Positions 55,119 to 64,000 of a DNA stretch of 64,000 nucleotides are shown here, one piece after another. The stretch spans positions 7,873,252 to 7,937,251 of the forward strand of contig NC_062993.1 in NCBI RefSeq assembly GCF_023078275.1, given 5' to 3'. Positions within the stretch are counted from its first letter, which is position 1, and every line of letters starts with the position of its first letter. This DNA is from Leguminivora glycinivorella. Its lineage: Eukaryota; Arthropoda; Insecta; Lepidoptera; Tortricidae. The notes below the pieces were generated by a model that had not been told where the DNA came from, did no database searches, and saw nothing but the letters and a program-made list of their open reading frames with translations. Made by a program: the position numbers and the translations under genes.

Positions 55119-56882
55119 TATTGATTTAGACTAACACGATTTGCACTCATAATTTTAGAACAAAGCCGGATTAGAGCAGTCATCAGAGACTACAGGGAGT
55201 TTTTCCAAGATGATGTTTTCGACAGTTTATACAAACCTAAGATAGTGCAGCCGCCGAAATTGTATGGACTGCCGAAGGTACACAAAGCAAATGTGCCTTT
55301 GCGTCCAATTGTAAGTCAAATTGCTTCACCTACTTACGATCTGGCAAAGCATGTTGCATCGGTGTTGCAGCCGCTTGTGGGTAAGACGTCATCATTTGTG
55401 AAGGATTCCCGTCACTTTATAGACATTCTAAAGGGCATCACGTTGGAACCAGACGAGATAATGGTGAGTTTTGATGTTGAGTCACTTTTCACCAATGTTC
55501 CAGTGAAAGAATGTCTCGAGGTGGTTCGGACGAGGCTTGCGGACAATGAGATACTGGGGTCAGTCATGGTGTTGCTACGAAACTGTTTGGAAGGTAGCTA
55601 CTTTTTATATCAGCATAGGCATTATCTCCAGATTGACGGAGTTGCTATGGGCAGCCCTGTGGCGCCGGTGTTAGCGAACATCTGGATGGAGCATTTTGAG
55701 ACTAACATAGACCTGCAACCATGGGCAGTGAAATTATGGAAGCGATATGTCGATGATGTCTTTTGTATCATGAAAGGTGGAAAACAAGAAGTTGAGCAAC
55801 TACTCCAGTATCTCAATTCCATTCATTCAAGGGTAAAATTTACATATGAACTGGAATCGGAACGCAGTTTACCTTTTCTGGACGTAAAAGTGGTAGGTCG
55901 GATGGATGGTACTCTGGCGTACACTGTCTACAGGAAGCCTACACACACAGACAGATATCTTAACGCTCTGTCTCATCACCACCCCCGTCACCTGATGTCC
56001 GTCGTGAACTCCTTAAAGAACAGGGCGCGTGACTTGTGTGACCCGGAATTTCTTGAGAGTGAGTTGTCACACGTTCAGGGGGTTCTTAGAAAGAATGGGT
56101 ACAGATTACACAGTAGACAGCCTAGACGAAAGCCGAGGGGGAAGCATCCAGATGTTCCAAGGCGACCAGCTTTTATGCCCTACGTCAGAGGTGTGACGGA
56201 CAAGGTCGGGACGGTACTAGGGAAGTATTCTATACGTACCGTGTACTTACCGATGTCCAAAGTGTCAATGCAACTTAGGTCAGCAAAGGATGTTATCCCG
56301 TATCAGACACCAGGTGTGTACAAGATAGATTGCAGCTGTGGTAGTTCCTATATTGGAGAAACCAAACGCACAATAGCGGTAAGGGTCAAGGAGCATATCG
56401 CGGCTGTCAAAAACCGCCAAATTAATAAGTCTGCGGTAGCTGAACATCTGCTACAGTCGGGACCAAACCACTGGATCGAGCTCCATAGTCCCAAAATTCT
56501 ATCAACGGAACGTCTGTTCTACAGCAGAAAAGTACGTGAAGCGATTGAAATTAGGAAGCATCGAAATTTCAACCAAAATGAGGGACAGGGAATTTCTTCT
56601 TCGTGGAATCCAGTGATTAGCAAATGTAAGCGTGAAAAAACACCGAGGGACACACCGGCTGATGTCGTGAGTGTTGTGTGTAGGCAAAGTGACAACCCTA
56701 GCGCAAAAGTGAATAATCAAGAACAAGTGCGGGTAGTTCGAGAAACTCGCGCGGCTAGAAGATGTTGATGCAATTCCTCGCCAGTCTACCCGTGACCACG
56801 AACATAATGTGATGTTCGAAACGTCGGGCCTAATATAAATGTAAGTGTTTACGCGATTAAATCCCGTTTTGTTCTAAAATTA
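55119..56882 (+). mobile_element. Penelope-like element, with target-site duplication
   Basis: Encodes RT fused to a GIY-YIG nuclease. The repeat TAGGTGAATCTTA stands on both sides (55106-55118 and 56883-56895), a 13-bp target duplication. About 25 nt near the left end (AATTTTAGAACAAAGCCGG) is an inverted copy of the right end, a known Penelope-like habit. The 3' region has CGAAACGTCGGGCCT before the end. The left part of the RT is missing, so it is 5' truncated. Confidence 0.85.
55245..56768 (+). CDS. Penelope-like RT/GIY-YIG protein (5' truncated, 507 codons open)
   Basis: Frame is open from at least 55170. It contains KLYGLPKVHK and RPIVSQIASPTYDLAKHV (N-terminal RT), catalytic SFDVESLFTNVP (Asp near 77), GVAMGSPVAPVLANIWME and KRYVDDVFCIM (YVDD at 168-171), then the GIY-YIG nuclease PGVYKIDCSCGSSYIG (about 356-371) followed by ETKRTIAVRVKEH. 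The C-terminal end is basic. No frameshift; only the N-terminus (fingers) is lost. Penelope RTs are related to telomerase; the nuclease nicks the target. No start codon is certain because the upstream part is missing. Confidence 0.87.
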   Translation: MQPPKLYGLPKVHKANVPLRPIVSQIASPTYDLAKHVASVLQPLVGKTSSFVKDSRHFIDILKGITLEPDEIMVSFDVESLFTNVPVKECLEVVRTRLADNEILGSVMVLLRNCLEGSYFLYQHRHYLQIDGVAMGSPVAPVLANIWMEHFETNIDLQPWAVKLWKRYVDDVFCIMKGGKQEVEQLLQYLNSIHSRVKFTYELESERSLPFLDVKVVGRMDGTLAYTVYRKPTHTDRYLNALSHHHPRHLMSVVNSLKNRARDLCDPEFLESELSHVQGVLRKNGYRLHSRQPRRKPRGKHPDVPRRPAFMPYVRGVTDKVGTVLGKYSIRTVYLPMSKVSMQLRSAKDVIPYQTPGVYKIDCSCGSSYIGETKRTIAVRVKEHIAAVKNRQINKSAVAEHLLQSGPNHWIELHSPKILSTERLFYSRKVREAIEIRKHRNFNQNEGQGISSSWNPVISKCKREKTPRDTPADVVSVVCRQSDNPSAKVNNQEQVRVVRETRAARRC

Positions 56883-56949
56883 TAGGTGAATCTTAGTAAT
56901 AAAGATGATTTACCACCTGTGGAACTACTGGAAGCAGTGATAAACGCAT

Positions 56950-57738
56950 TTTTTAACCGCCTTACAAATCTCAAAGGAAGGGGTTATCAAGTCGTCTGTA
57001 TGTTTTTTTTTTATTTTTTATTTTATTTTTTTTAATGTTTGTTCCTCGATATCTCCGTCGTTACTAGACCGATTAATTTTTTTTTTTTTTGTATTGAATG
57101 TATATGCATACAGATTGGTCCCATTTTTCTCAGAACCCAGTTCTGATGATCCTGGAGAAATCGAGGGAACTCCTCAAATTTGAAAGGCATACATATGATG
57201 ATTTTTGTGTTTTTAAAGGAACAGCATGCATTTACGTACGGAATAGTGACATTTGGTGCAGTGGAACTCCTGATGATGGTCAGAATGGAACTCCTCAAAT
57301 CTGAACGGCACACTTATAGTGACTTTGGTATTTTTATAAGAACAGCATGCACTTACGTCCAGAACAGTGATATTTGGTGCAGTGGAATTGCTGATGATGG
57401 TCAGAACGGAACTCCTCAAATCTAAACGGCACACTTATAGTGACTTTGGTATTTTTATAAGAACAGCATGCACTTACGTCCAGAACAGTGACATTTGGTG
57501 CAGTAGAACTGCTGATGAAGAGTGAGCCGCCCCTGGTTAGAGTTCCGTTCTGATAATCATTCTCATCTGTAAGTACTTCAGAATCATCCAGATTTCAAAA
57601 TTGGTTCAGAAATGACGGAGATATCGAATAACAAACATTAAAAAATATACAGACGAATTAATAACATAATCCAACATTTGAAAGTATTTATCACCAGAAC
57701 CCCAAAGGAAGGCGGTTTTTTTTTTCTTAAAAATTATT
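56950..57738 (-). mobile_element. element with 121-bp minisatellite, copy C (inverted)
   Basis: Reverse-orientation copy: TTAACCGCC at the left, AAGGCGG-type end plus CTTAAAAATTATT at the right. It carries about three minisatellite units (57220-57500). Inserted in the same host repeat as the Penelope-like element. Confidence 0.75.
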
Positions 57739-58082
57739 GCGTTGTAGTTTCCTCGCCATAGTGAGGGGAAAAGTTTTGTGTCACACTCGGGTGCAAATGT
57801 ATTTTACTTCTCGTGTATTAAAAAACTCGCAAGTTCAGGATTCTATTCCTGAACCACTCGCTTCGCTCGTGGTTCAACTATAGAATCCTTTCACTTGCTC
57901 GTTTTTCAATTCCACACTCGGCGTTAAAAAACAACTTTGGCCCCTTGTATAACAAATAACTATTAAAACATCAATTGACAAAATGTAAGTCATCTACGCA
58001 GTCCCAGATGCCATTAATCACTTATTTTATTTCATAACATATTTGGTTACTTACTTACTTTAGGTTCCATGCATGTGCAATG

Positions 58083-58250
58083 AGAAGGCACACTGACACA
58101 TTATCCCGCCAGGCGGCGCCTGTGCAAGTGTCTAGGCATGCCACTGTCATTCATATGTGAGAGAAAAAACATGTCATCTTCTCGCTCTCACGTATGGACT
58201 AATAGGGTGGCGCCATCTGTCATAACCTTTGAGTGTACCTCCTCATTGTG
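58083..58250 (-). repeat. dispersed repeat, copy 2
   Basis: Inverse of 35767-35945: AGGCACACTGACACATTATC at the left and AACCTTTGAGTGTACCTCCT at the right. Confidence 0.65.
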
Positions 58251-58407
58251 CATATTGTGCACGTCTCTGCTTGTTCCAGAATTTTGAGATTCCTCTCCGA
58301 GGTTTTAGAATGCGTTTTCCTTCTACATTTACTAGAGAGCACATTGACTAGTTGTTTAAGAATAGAATACATCACCACTGCACCGGCATTGTACCCCGGT
58401 TTATTCG

Positions 58408-59317
58408 TGTGATACTATACAGCACGACCACGGATGATTTTATTAATTCTGATGCGGTACAAATTCACGAAAAAAAATGTACTTTTTTGTACTGACGTTT
58501 AAAAAAATGTACCCATATGATTTTGGAGTTTCGACATAGGGCCCGGGGTCGTGCTAGGTAGGTACTCCCTGGCACGACCACACTATATTTAATGAGATTT
58601 TAAATTTCTGTTGCAGTACAAATTCACGAAAAAAAATGTACTTTTTTGTACTTACCTTTAAAAAAAATACCCTCATGGTTTCGGAGTTTTGACATGGGGT
58701 GTGGTCGTGCTAGATAGGTGGTACTTCCTGGCACGACCACACTATATTTATGTTTAATTTGATGGTCAAATGAATACTAAACAAGTGTTTTGAAATTGTA
58801 CTATGTAAATTACTTCAAAAACTTAGTGCGGTCGTGCCAGGGAGTACCTATCTAGCACGACCACAACCCATGTCGAAACTCCGAAACCATGAGGGTACTT
58901 TTTATAAAAAGGTAAGTACAGAAAAGTACATTTTTTTTCGTGAATTTGTACCACTACAGAAATTAAAAAAATCATTAAATATAGTGTGGTCGTGCCAGGA
59001 AGTACCACCTATCTAGCACGACCACACCCCATGTCAAAACTCCGAAACCATGAGGGTATTTTTTTTAAAAGGTAAGTACAAAAAAGTACATTTTTTCGTG
59101 AATTTGTACTGCAACAGAAATTTAAAATCTCATTAAATATAGTGTGGTCGTGCCAGGAGTACCTACCTAGCACGACCACGGGCCCTATGTCGAAACTCCA
59201 AAATCATAAGGGTACATTTTTTTTAAACGTCAGTACAAAAAAGTACATTTTTTTTCGTGAATTTGTACCGCATCAGAATTAATAAAATCATCCGTGGTCG
59301 TGCTGTATAGTATCACA
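58408..59317. mobile_element. large foldback palindrome, 9-bp target duplication
   Basis: TGTGATACTATACAGCACGA and its exact inverse at the other end; GTTTATTCG duplicated at 58399-58407 and 59319-59327. Arms consist of about 160-bp units (CGTGAATTTGTAC, GTGGTCGTGC, TCGAAACTCC): two on the left and three on the right of a unique centre (58750-58825). Confidence 0.8.
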
Positions 59318-59339
59318 CGTTTATTCGACGCAAGAAGAT

Positions 59340-59850
59340 GGATACAATTCAGTACATTTTAGTCTAATCATCAGCCGTAATGCATTCCATTCCACAATAC
59401 TGTTCCAAATTCTACTTCCGCGTTTACTATAGGGAAGCGCATTTTTGTAAGCAGGTATATAGAACTTTACCACTGTGTGTTTCAGAAAAATATGATTTGT
59501 TCCAGTTCCGTCAGTGCATCGGAACGAAGCACGCGTTCCACAAAATGTTCCACAATTTCGAGAGCCCGTACGAAGCTTGAGGTGAATTTTCCTTCCGCGT
59601 TTACTAGGACAGCATAACTGTACCGGATCAGTTCCAACAAATCTCTACTATGCACTCAATAGATGGCGCTATTTACATGAACATTTAAAGACTTGTTTAT
59701 TCCTGCCCCATCAGCGGAACTGTACAGACGCCATGAATGTTCTTGCATGTTCCGTAATTTCGAGGAGCTCCATCGTGGCTTGGTAGCAAATTTTCCTTCC
59801 GCATGTACTAGGTGAACATAAACTACTGGTGGTCAGTTTTCGAAGAGGAG
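59340..59850 (+). repeat. cluster of three dispersed-motif units
   Basis: TTCCGCGTTTACTA at about 59414 and 59590, and TTCCGCATGTACTAGG at about 59796, each preceded by a GTTCCA-rich stretch; spacing about 176 and 206. A degenerate tandem array. Confidence 0.55.
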
Positions 59851-59852
59851 AG

Positions 59853-60257
59853 TTCAACAAACTGTAGTATGAATTTTCTGAGATGAATTTTTGGGTTGTG
59901 CCGTAATCTGTTAAACAAAAGCCTTTGTTTCTATTATTCACAGCGGCTAGCTCCCGTTTCCACAGCACGTGTAGCTAAAAAGCAACTATCATGATAACAA
60001 TAAGGTTCAAATCCATAAAAAGCCCTTACGGAGATAACACGTTTTGTCATCTTCAAAAAAAAGTTACCTGCATACTGTAAACTGTTTCATAAATTTGAAC
60101 CTTATTGTTATCATGATAGTTGCTTTTTAACTACACTGAGACTTTAGCACGTGCTGTGGAAACGGGAGCTAGCCGCTGTGAATAATAGAAACAAAGGCTT
60201 TTGTTTAACAGATTACGGCAAAACCCAAAAATTCATCTGAGAAAATTCATACTATAA
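59853..60257. repeat. palindromic element, about 160-bp arms
   Basis: GAATTTTCTGAGATGAATTT at the left returns inverted as AAATTCATCTGAGAAAATTC at the right; inner ACAGCGGCTAGCTCCCG and CTATCATGATAACAATAAGG are likewise inverted. Central spacer about 65 bp. Confidence 0.75.
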
Positions 60258-60282
60258 TCAAATATGATTTATATGATACTAG

Positions 60283-60457
60283 TTTTTGCCCGCGGCTTCG
60301 CTCGCGTTCAATTCGAAAATGGCTGAATGCTCCATACAAACGTCCACCCCCCATTTCACAAAAATTTGCCCATGTCACTCTCCATCCCTTTAACTGCAGT
60401 GAAAGACGGACAACCAAACATACACACACACTTTCCCATTTATAATATTAGTGTGGA
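60283..60457 (+). repeat. RTE-like 3' repeat
   Basis: TTTTTGCCCGCGGCTTCGCT to TATAATATTAGTGTGGAT; an internal part is shortened. Confidence 0.68.
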
Positions 60458-60469
60458 TTTCATGGACAT

Positions 60470-60572
60470 GTCCATGTAATGTAATGTAATGTAATGTAAT
60501 GTAATGTAATGTAATTTAATGTAGTGTAATGTAATGTAATGTAATGTAATGTAATATAATGTAATGTAATGT
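60470..60572 (+). repeat. pentanucleotide microsatellite TAATG
   Basis: About 20 units of GTAAT with a few substitutions. Confidence 0.9.
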
Positions 60573-60626
60573 CAAAGCCGAACACAACACACACAACATC
60601 ATGGGATTGCGAGAGAAGCAGCGTCG

Positions 60627-60662
60627 AAATAGAATAGAATAGAATAGAATAGAATAGAATTC
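60627..60662 (+). repeat. pentanucleotide microsatellite AATAG
   Basis: About six units of AATAG. Confidence 0.85.
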
Positions 60663-62515
60663 AATAGAGACCATTATTTTGTCCCATTCGCTCATTTGTT
60701 AATAAAAACATACAAAAATACCTATCCAACGATGAGCTGCGAAAGTACATGGCAAATTTATCAATGAATTTCATTTATGATTCCTAAATGGAATTTTGCA
60801 GCTCACTGTGGGTACTTAATATTCGTAAATTCGTGATTTATTTTTAGCCAAAGCTTGTAAGATAATGTTCCGATTTTGAGTTAAGTACATAATTACATAT
60901 GTTGCGATTGGGTTACTTACACCCTGCTTACACCATTTCAATTCATATTTTATCAGGGTTCCGTACTAAATAGGTACAAAAAGAACCCTTATGGTGACGC
61001 TCTGTCCGCCTGTCTGTCTGTCCGTCTGTCACAATATTAAATATCCTGAGAACTACTTTATGTTATCGATATGATTCGATATGAAATTTTTAATAGTTAT
61101 GAACATTGTTAACCTCTACAAATTAAAAGTATTTTTTATTTATTTATTTAAAACATATTTAGTTTTCCAAATTAGGAATCCCGGGCTCCAATTTTCCAAA
61201 CTTCATTGAACGCTTGAGATCTGTACTGGAAGCAATTCTTCTTCCGCGTTTACTAGGACAGCAAAAACAACAAGAGGTATATTTCCGGTGCTACCTAGGA
61301 AGTGCACCCTCGTCCCATCTCTTTCTATCGCTTTAATATCCCAATCCAACTTTATTGCCTGTTGCACTTCGATTTATTGCAATACCTAGGTTATATAGGT
61401 TACCTAGACATGCGCACTAATCGTTCGGGAAGCCATCTAGTGCATATTTAGGGAATCGATGCATTCCTCCGGCCTTCCATGTTGAAAATGAAAGTGATGA
61501 CAGCTTCTCGATTTTATACGCTCCTGGTAAACGCGGAAGAAAAATGCCGCCTCAGCTTTGTTCACATTTTGCATAAATGTAAACAAATAATAATGTTCTC
61601 TTTGTATATTTCTGTGTAAGTAAACTAATTAAATACATTTTGTTTTATTTGTGGTATTGAAGTGATCGGATAGGAACGATAATAGGATGTACTTACAATA
61701 TGTTTTACTCGTAGGTATAAATATTATATTTGAAATTTATATGCGATGGAAAGTCTGCAGTCTGACCTACTTCTGTTAGACATTACATTCATTATTTATT
61801 AATAGTAGGTAGTACATAATGAATAATAGATATTCAGTGTAGGTAAATAATTACATTCTTTCACATTGTACTGTGTTCCACAAGTTTGAAAGAATTTTCA
61901 AAGTTGTGGAACGTAGTACAATTTGGTTCAAAGTGCCGTTTTCCGGTTATAGGTATGACTTGGCATCTGACATAGCTTAGGGACTTCCTCCCTTCCGCGT
62001 TTATCATAAATTTAAGGGGATAGGTTTGAGGTTTCCTCAATTTTTCAAACAAAATAAACAAATCGGTTTCTAAGTCATCTTGCAGTCGACCAAAACAAAA
62101 CACTCCATTTTATATACTTACTTATAAAAATCACTCCTAAACCCTTCCCGACTGTAGGGTAACTTGGAATTCTTTTTCAGATGCGAGTAAAGTAGAAAAC
62201 AAAACTGCAGGCGAGGGATATCAAAGTTGTTGCACGTTGCACACTTAGGGTGGTCTGACTCTAGTGCAGAGTGCAGTTTTGGCTGTTAAATATTGAGCTC
62301 CTGAAATCTCACCTTCTTTACTTTATTCGCTCCTAGTACACGCGGAAGCAAAGCGGTGTGGATTCACGCGGTCAAAATTCAAAATTTAGGTAGGGTACAA
62401 TGGAGGAAAAATCGAAAAGTAGGAAAATTCTCCGAATATGTATGAATAAACATATAAAATGCTAGCTTCTTGTCCAGCTTAATTAGTAAATAAAGGGAAT
62501 GTAAAAATGTGATAA
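60663..62515. other. unassigned, with four dispersed-motif copies
   Basis: A GGGTTCCGTAC-type repeat at 60955-61035 with CTGTCTGT. Motif copies at about 61242, 61531, 61987 and 62336. No gene recognised. Confidence 0.4.
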
Positions 62516-62844
62516 GGTACAGCGGGGTAATTTAATTACGACTGGGGGACAATTTTCAACTGGTGACCGAAAATTCGCCGTTCGAAAGTCGTAGCATTAG
62601 GTAAGTACGTCGTTTTTCACAGACTTTCGAACGGCGAATATGCGTTCGAGGTTCAAAAATCGGTCCCCAGATCGCGAATATTTTCCAAGTTTGGCACTAT
62701 TAACTTAAGCTCCATATGAATCCACTGAACAAGCTTGCCATATATGCCCAGTGGACACTACTTAATAAATGCGTAAATTGTAAAACATCGAAAAAAATCG
62801 TGTAGTTGAAAATTGTCCCCCAGTCGTAATTGTTCCTCTGTACC
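62516..62844. repeat. TIR element with 27-bp perfect core termini
   Basis: AATTACGACTGGGGGACAAT at the left and its inverse at 62807-62830, extended by GGTACAG outside. An inner 17-bp perfect hairpin pairs 62574-62590 with 62622-62638 (TTCGCCGTTCGAAAGTC). Confidence 0.75.
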
Positions 62845-62934
62845 TTACTGTATAAAATCCTAGCTTCTTTTTAGCTTATTTAGCAAACAGGAGCAGTGTA
62901 AAAATATTACCAAGGATTATTTATGTAGGATTTA

Positions 62935-63192
62935 CAATCTTCATACTAAGAATCGTACCTCGATTTTTTAGCGCCACCTATTAAATACTCTCATAAACTA
63001 CACTGACGATGCCTACATTTTTTTTTTTTCAAAATGTATATGGACGTGATATCATGATATTAAAATAAAAATGCATGTCATTTGTTCTTATAAAAAATAA
63101 AAACACGCAAAAATATTTGGGGAAGATATGATTTTGGCCTTCCAGGCTGCGAAACAGCGCCATCTAGTTTTAAGCCTAAAAGGCTCAAACGT
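62935..63192 (-). repeat. dispersed repeat, copy 2 (inverted)
   Basis: Inverse copy of 8945-9165, with an insertion of poly-T and ATGCATGT-containing sequence in the middle. Confidence 0.65.
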
Positions 63193-63194
63193 TT

Positions 63195-63500
63195 CAGGGG
63201 TACGCTTTTATGTATGGGCTTTGTTTGTCCCGGTATAATTACGATAGATTGGCCAAATGGCCATTAAATAATAAAACACACCCAAAACAAACTAATTACC
63301 AAGCTGCGGACTGTCAACATCCTCAAATCTCCGAAATTTCCAACGTTACGACAAAAGCGATTTGTAGTAAATCAATTATGAATGACACGACATGTGTCTT
63401 TATTTATAGGTAGCCTGCGTGTGCGCCGACACGGTGCTGGCATCAGAGACTAGGCGATAATAAGGACGTCTGTTTTGTCGGACTCATCCAGATTTTTTTT
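63195..63500. other. unassigned
   Basis: No feature recognised. Confidence 0.35.
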
Positions 63501-63717
63501 AACTCCCGACTCCGACGTAAGTATTGGACCAATTTTGAACAAACATGGCTAAGAACACTCCCGACTAATTCAGCTTTCAAACAAAAAGAGAAACGAAATC
63601 TAAATCGGTTCATCTGTTCGACAGCTATGACGCCACAGACAGACACACACACACAGACAGACAAACAGACAGACACGTCAAATTTATAACCCTCAGTCGT
63701 TTTTACGTAGGGGGTTT
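63501..63717 (+). repeat. LINE-tail-like repeat, copy 3
   Basis: As at 15847-16140, more diverged, ending TACGTAGGGGGTTTATAAA. Confidence 0.65.
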
Positions 63718-63919
63718 ATAAAATACTAGCTTTTGCTCGCGGCATCGCTCGCGTTAGAAAGAGACAAAAAGTGACACTCTTTGAGTTGCAGGCGTCCATA
63801 GGTTACGGTGACCGCTTTCCGTCAGGCGGACCGTTCGCTTTTTTGCCACCGACGTAGTAAAAAAAAAAAAAGTAGCCTATGTCACTCTCCATCCCTTAAT
63901 CCATAATATTAGTATGGAT
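63718..63919 (-). repeat. RTE-like repeat split by a short interspersed repeat
   Basis: CTAGCTTTTGCTCGCGGC to GAAAGAGACAAAAAG, then a GTCGGTGGCAAAC-type insertion (about 63775-63868, with a poly-A side), then GTAGCCTATGTCACTCTCC resumes. Confidence 0.65.
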
Positions 63920-64000
63920 TGACGCTACATTAAGGAATTGGGTTTGAGTTTAGAAAATATGGTAGGTATTTTAAATGGTAGGAATATTCATTACTTCGGG

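Larger units (their letters stand above)
54964..57960. repeat. host repeat carrying two insertions
   Basis: CCCCTCACTAGCTCAG near 54977 and CATAGTGAGGGGAAAAG near 57760 bracket the Penelope-like element and the minisatellite element copy C. The right part has GAACCACTCGCTTCGCTCG. Nature of the host repeat unknown. Confidence 0.45.

Noticed and set aside
1..64000. CRISPR array or bacterial-type defence system
   Set aside because: Direct repeats here are minisatellites, microsatellites or dispersed elements without regular spacers, and the gene structure is eukaryotic.

Overview
This window is AT-rich eukaryotic DNA, very probably from a moth or butterfly (Lepidoptera). Reasons: an intron-containing insect-type fatty acyl-CoA reductase gene; a TAA-flanked non-LTR element of the R4/Dong kind; tRNA-derived SINEs; and many short inverted-repeat and retroelement-tail families of the type that crowd lepidopteran genomes. 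No bacterial-style operons, CRISPR arrays or phage genes are visible. The species cannot be named from the sequence.

One intact host gene is readable: a fatty acyl-CoA reductase on the minus strand (coding exons between 51149 and 40389). Its seven coding exons join in frame, with GT..AG at all six introns, to a predicted 517-residue protein carrying the Rossmann TGxxGxxG motif, the YxxxK active site and the PIPGWVDNINGP signature. The last intron is about 6.4 kb. It is swollen by a hAT-like element with a smaller palindromic MITE inside it, a non-LTR retrotransposon (42.26-45.19 kb), a SINE, LINE tails and the relic of a THAP-domain first exon. Two further host-derived traces are a decayed piece of a PKA type I regulatory subunit (15.08-15.33 kb) and a GC-rich candidate first exon (30.70-30.82 kb).

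Layout: 1-5.9 kb, AT-rich DNA with inverted-repeat elements. 5.9-8.9 kb, a roughly 195-bp tandem repeat interrupted by two head-to-tail copies of an element holding a 121-bp minisatellite. 10.5-14.6 kb, the R4/Dong-like element with one frameshift. 15-30 kb, PKA relic, SINEs, MITEs and a foldback element with a 9-bp target duplication. 30-40 kb, candidate first exon, nested MITEs and a perfect hairpin. 40.2-51.9 kb, the reductase gene. 52-58 kb, a second hAT-like copy, a LINE RNase H/zinc-knuckle remnant and a Penelope-like element with a GIY-YIG domain. 58-64 kb, a 0.9-kb foldback palindrome, an unexplained short dispersed motif, pentanucleotide microsatellites and further MITEs.

The autonomous-type elements (R4/Dong-like, jockey-superfamily LINE, Penelope-like) encode the enzymes of retrotransposition; most other elements are non-autonomous and could only have moved with proteins supplied elsewhere. 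The only host pathway seen in full is reduction of fatty acyl-CoA to fatty alcohol. I found no clear new multi-gene system. The most unusual material is the foldback elements with paralogous empty sites, the dispersed CGCGGAAG-type motif, an exon-7 fragment that stops at a splice boundary, and the PKA relic.
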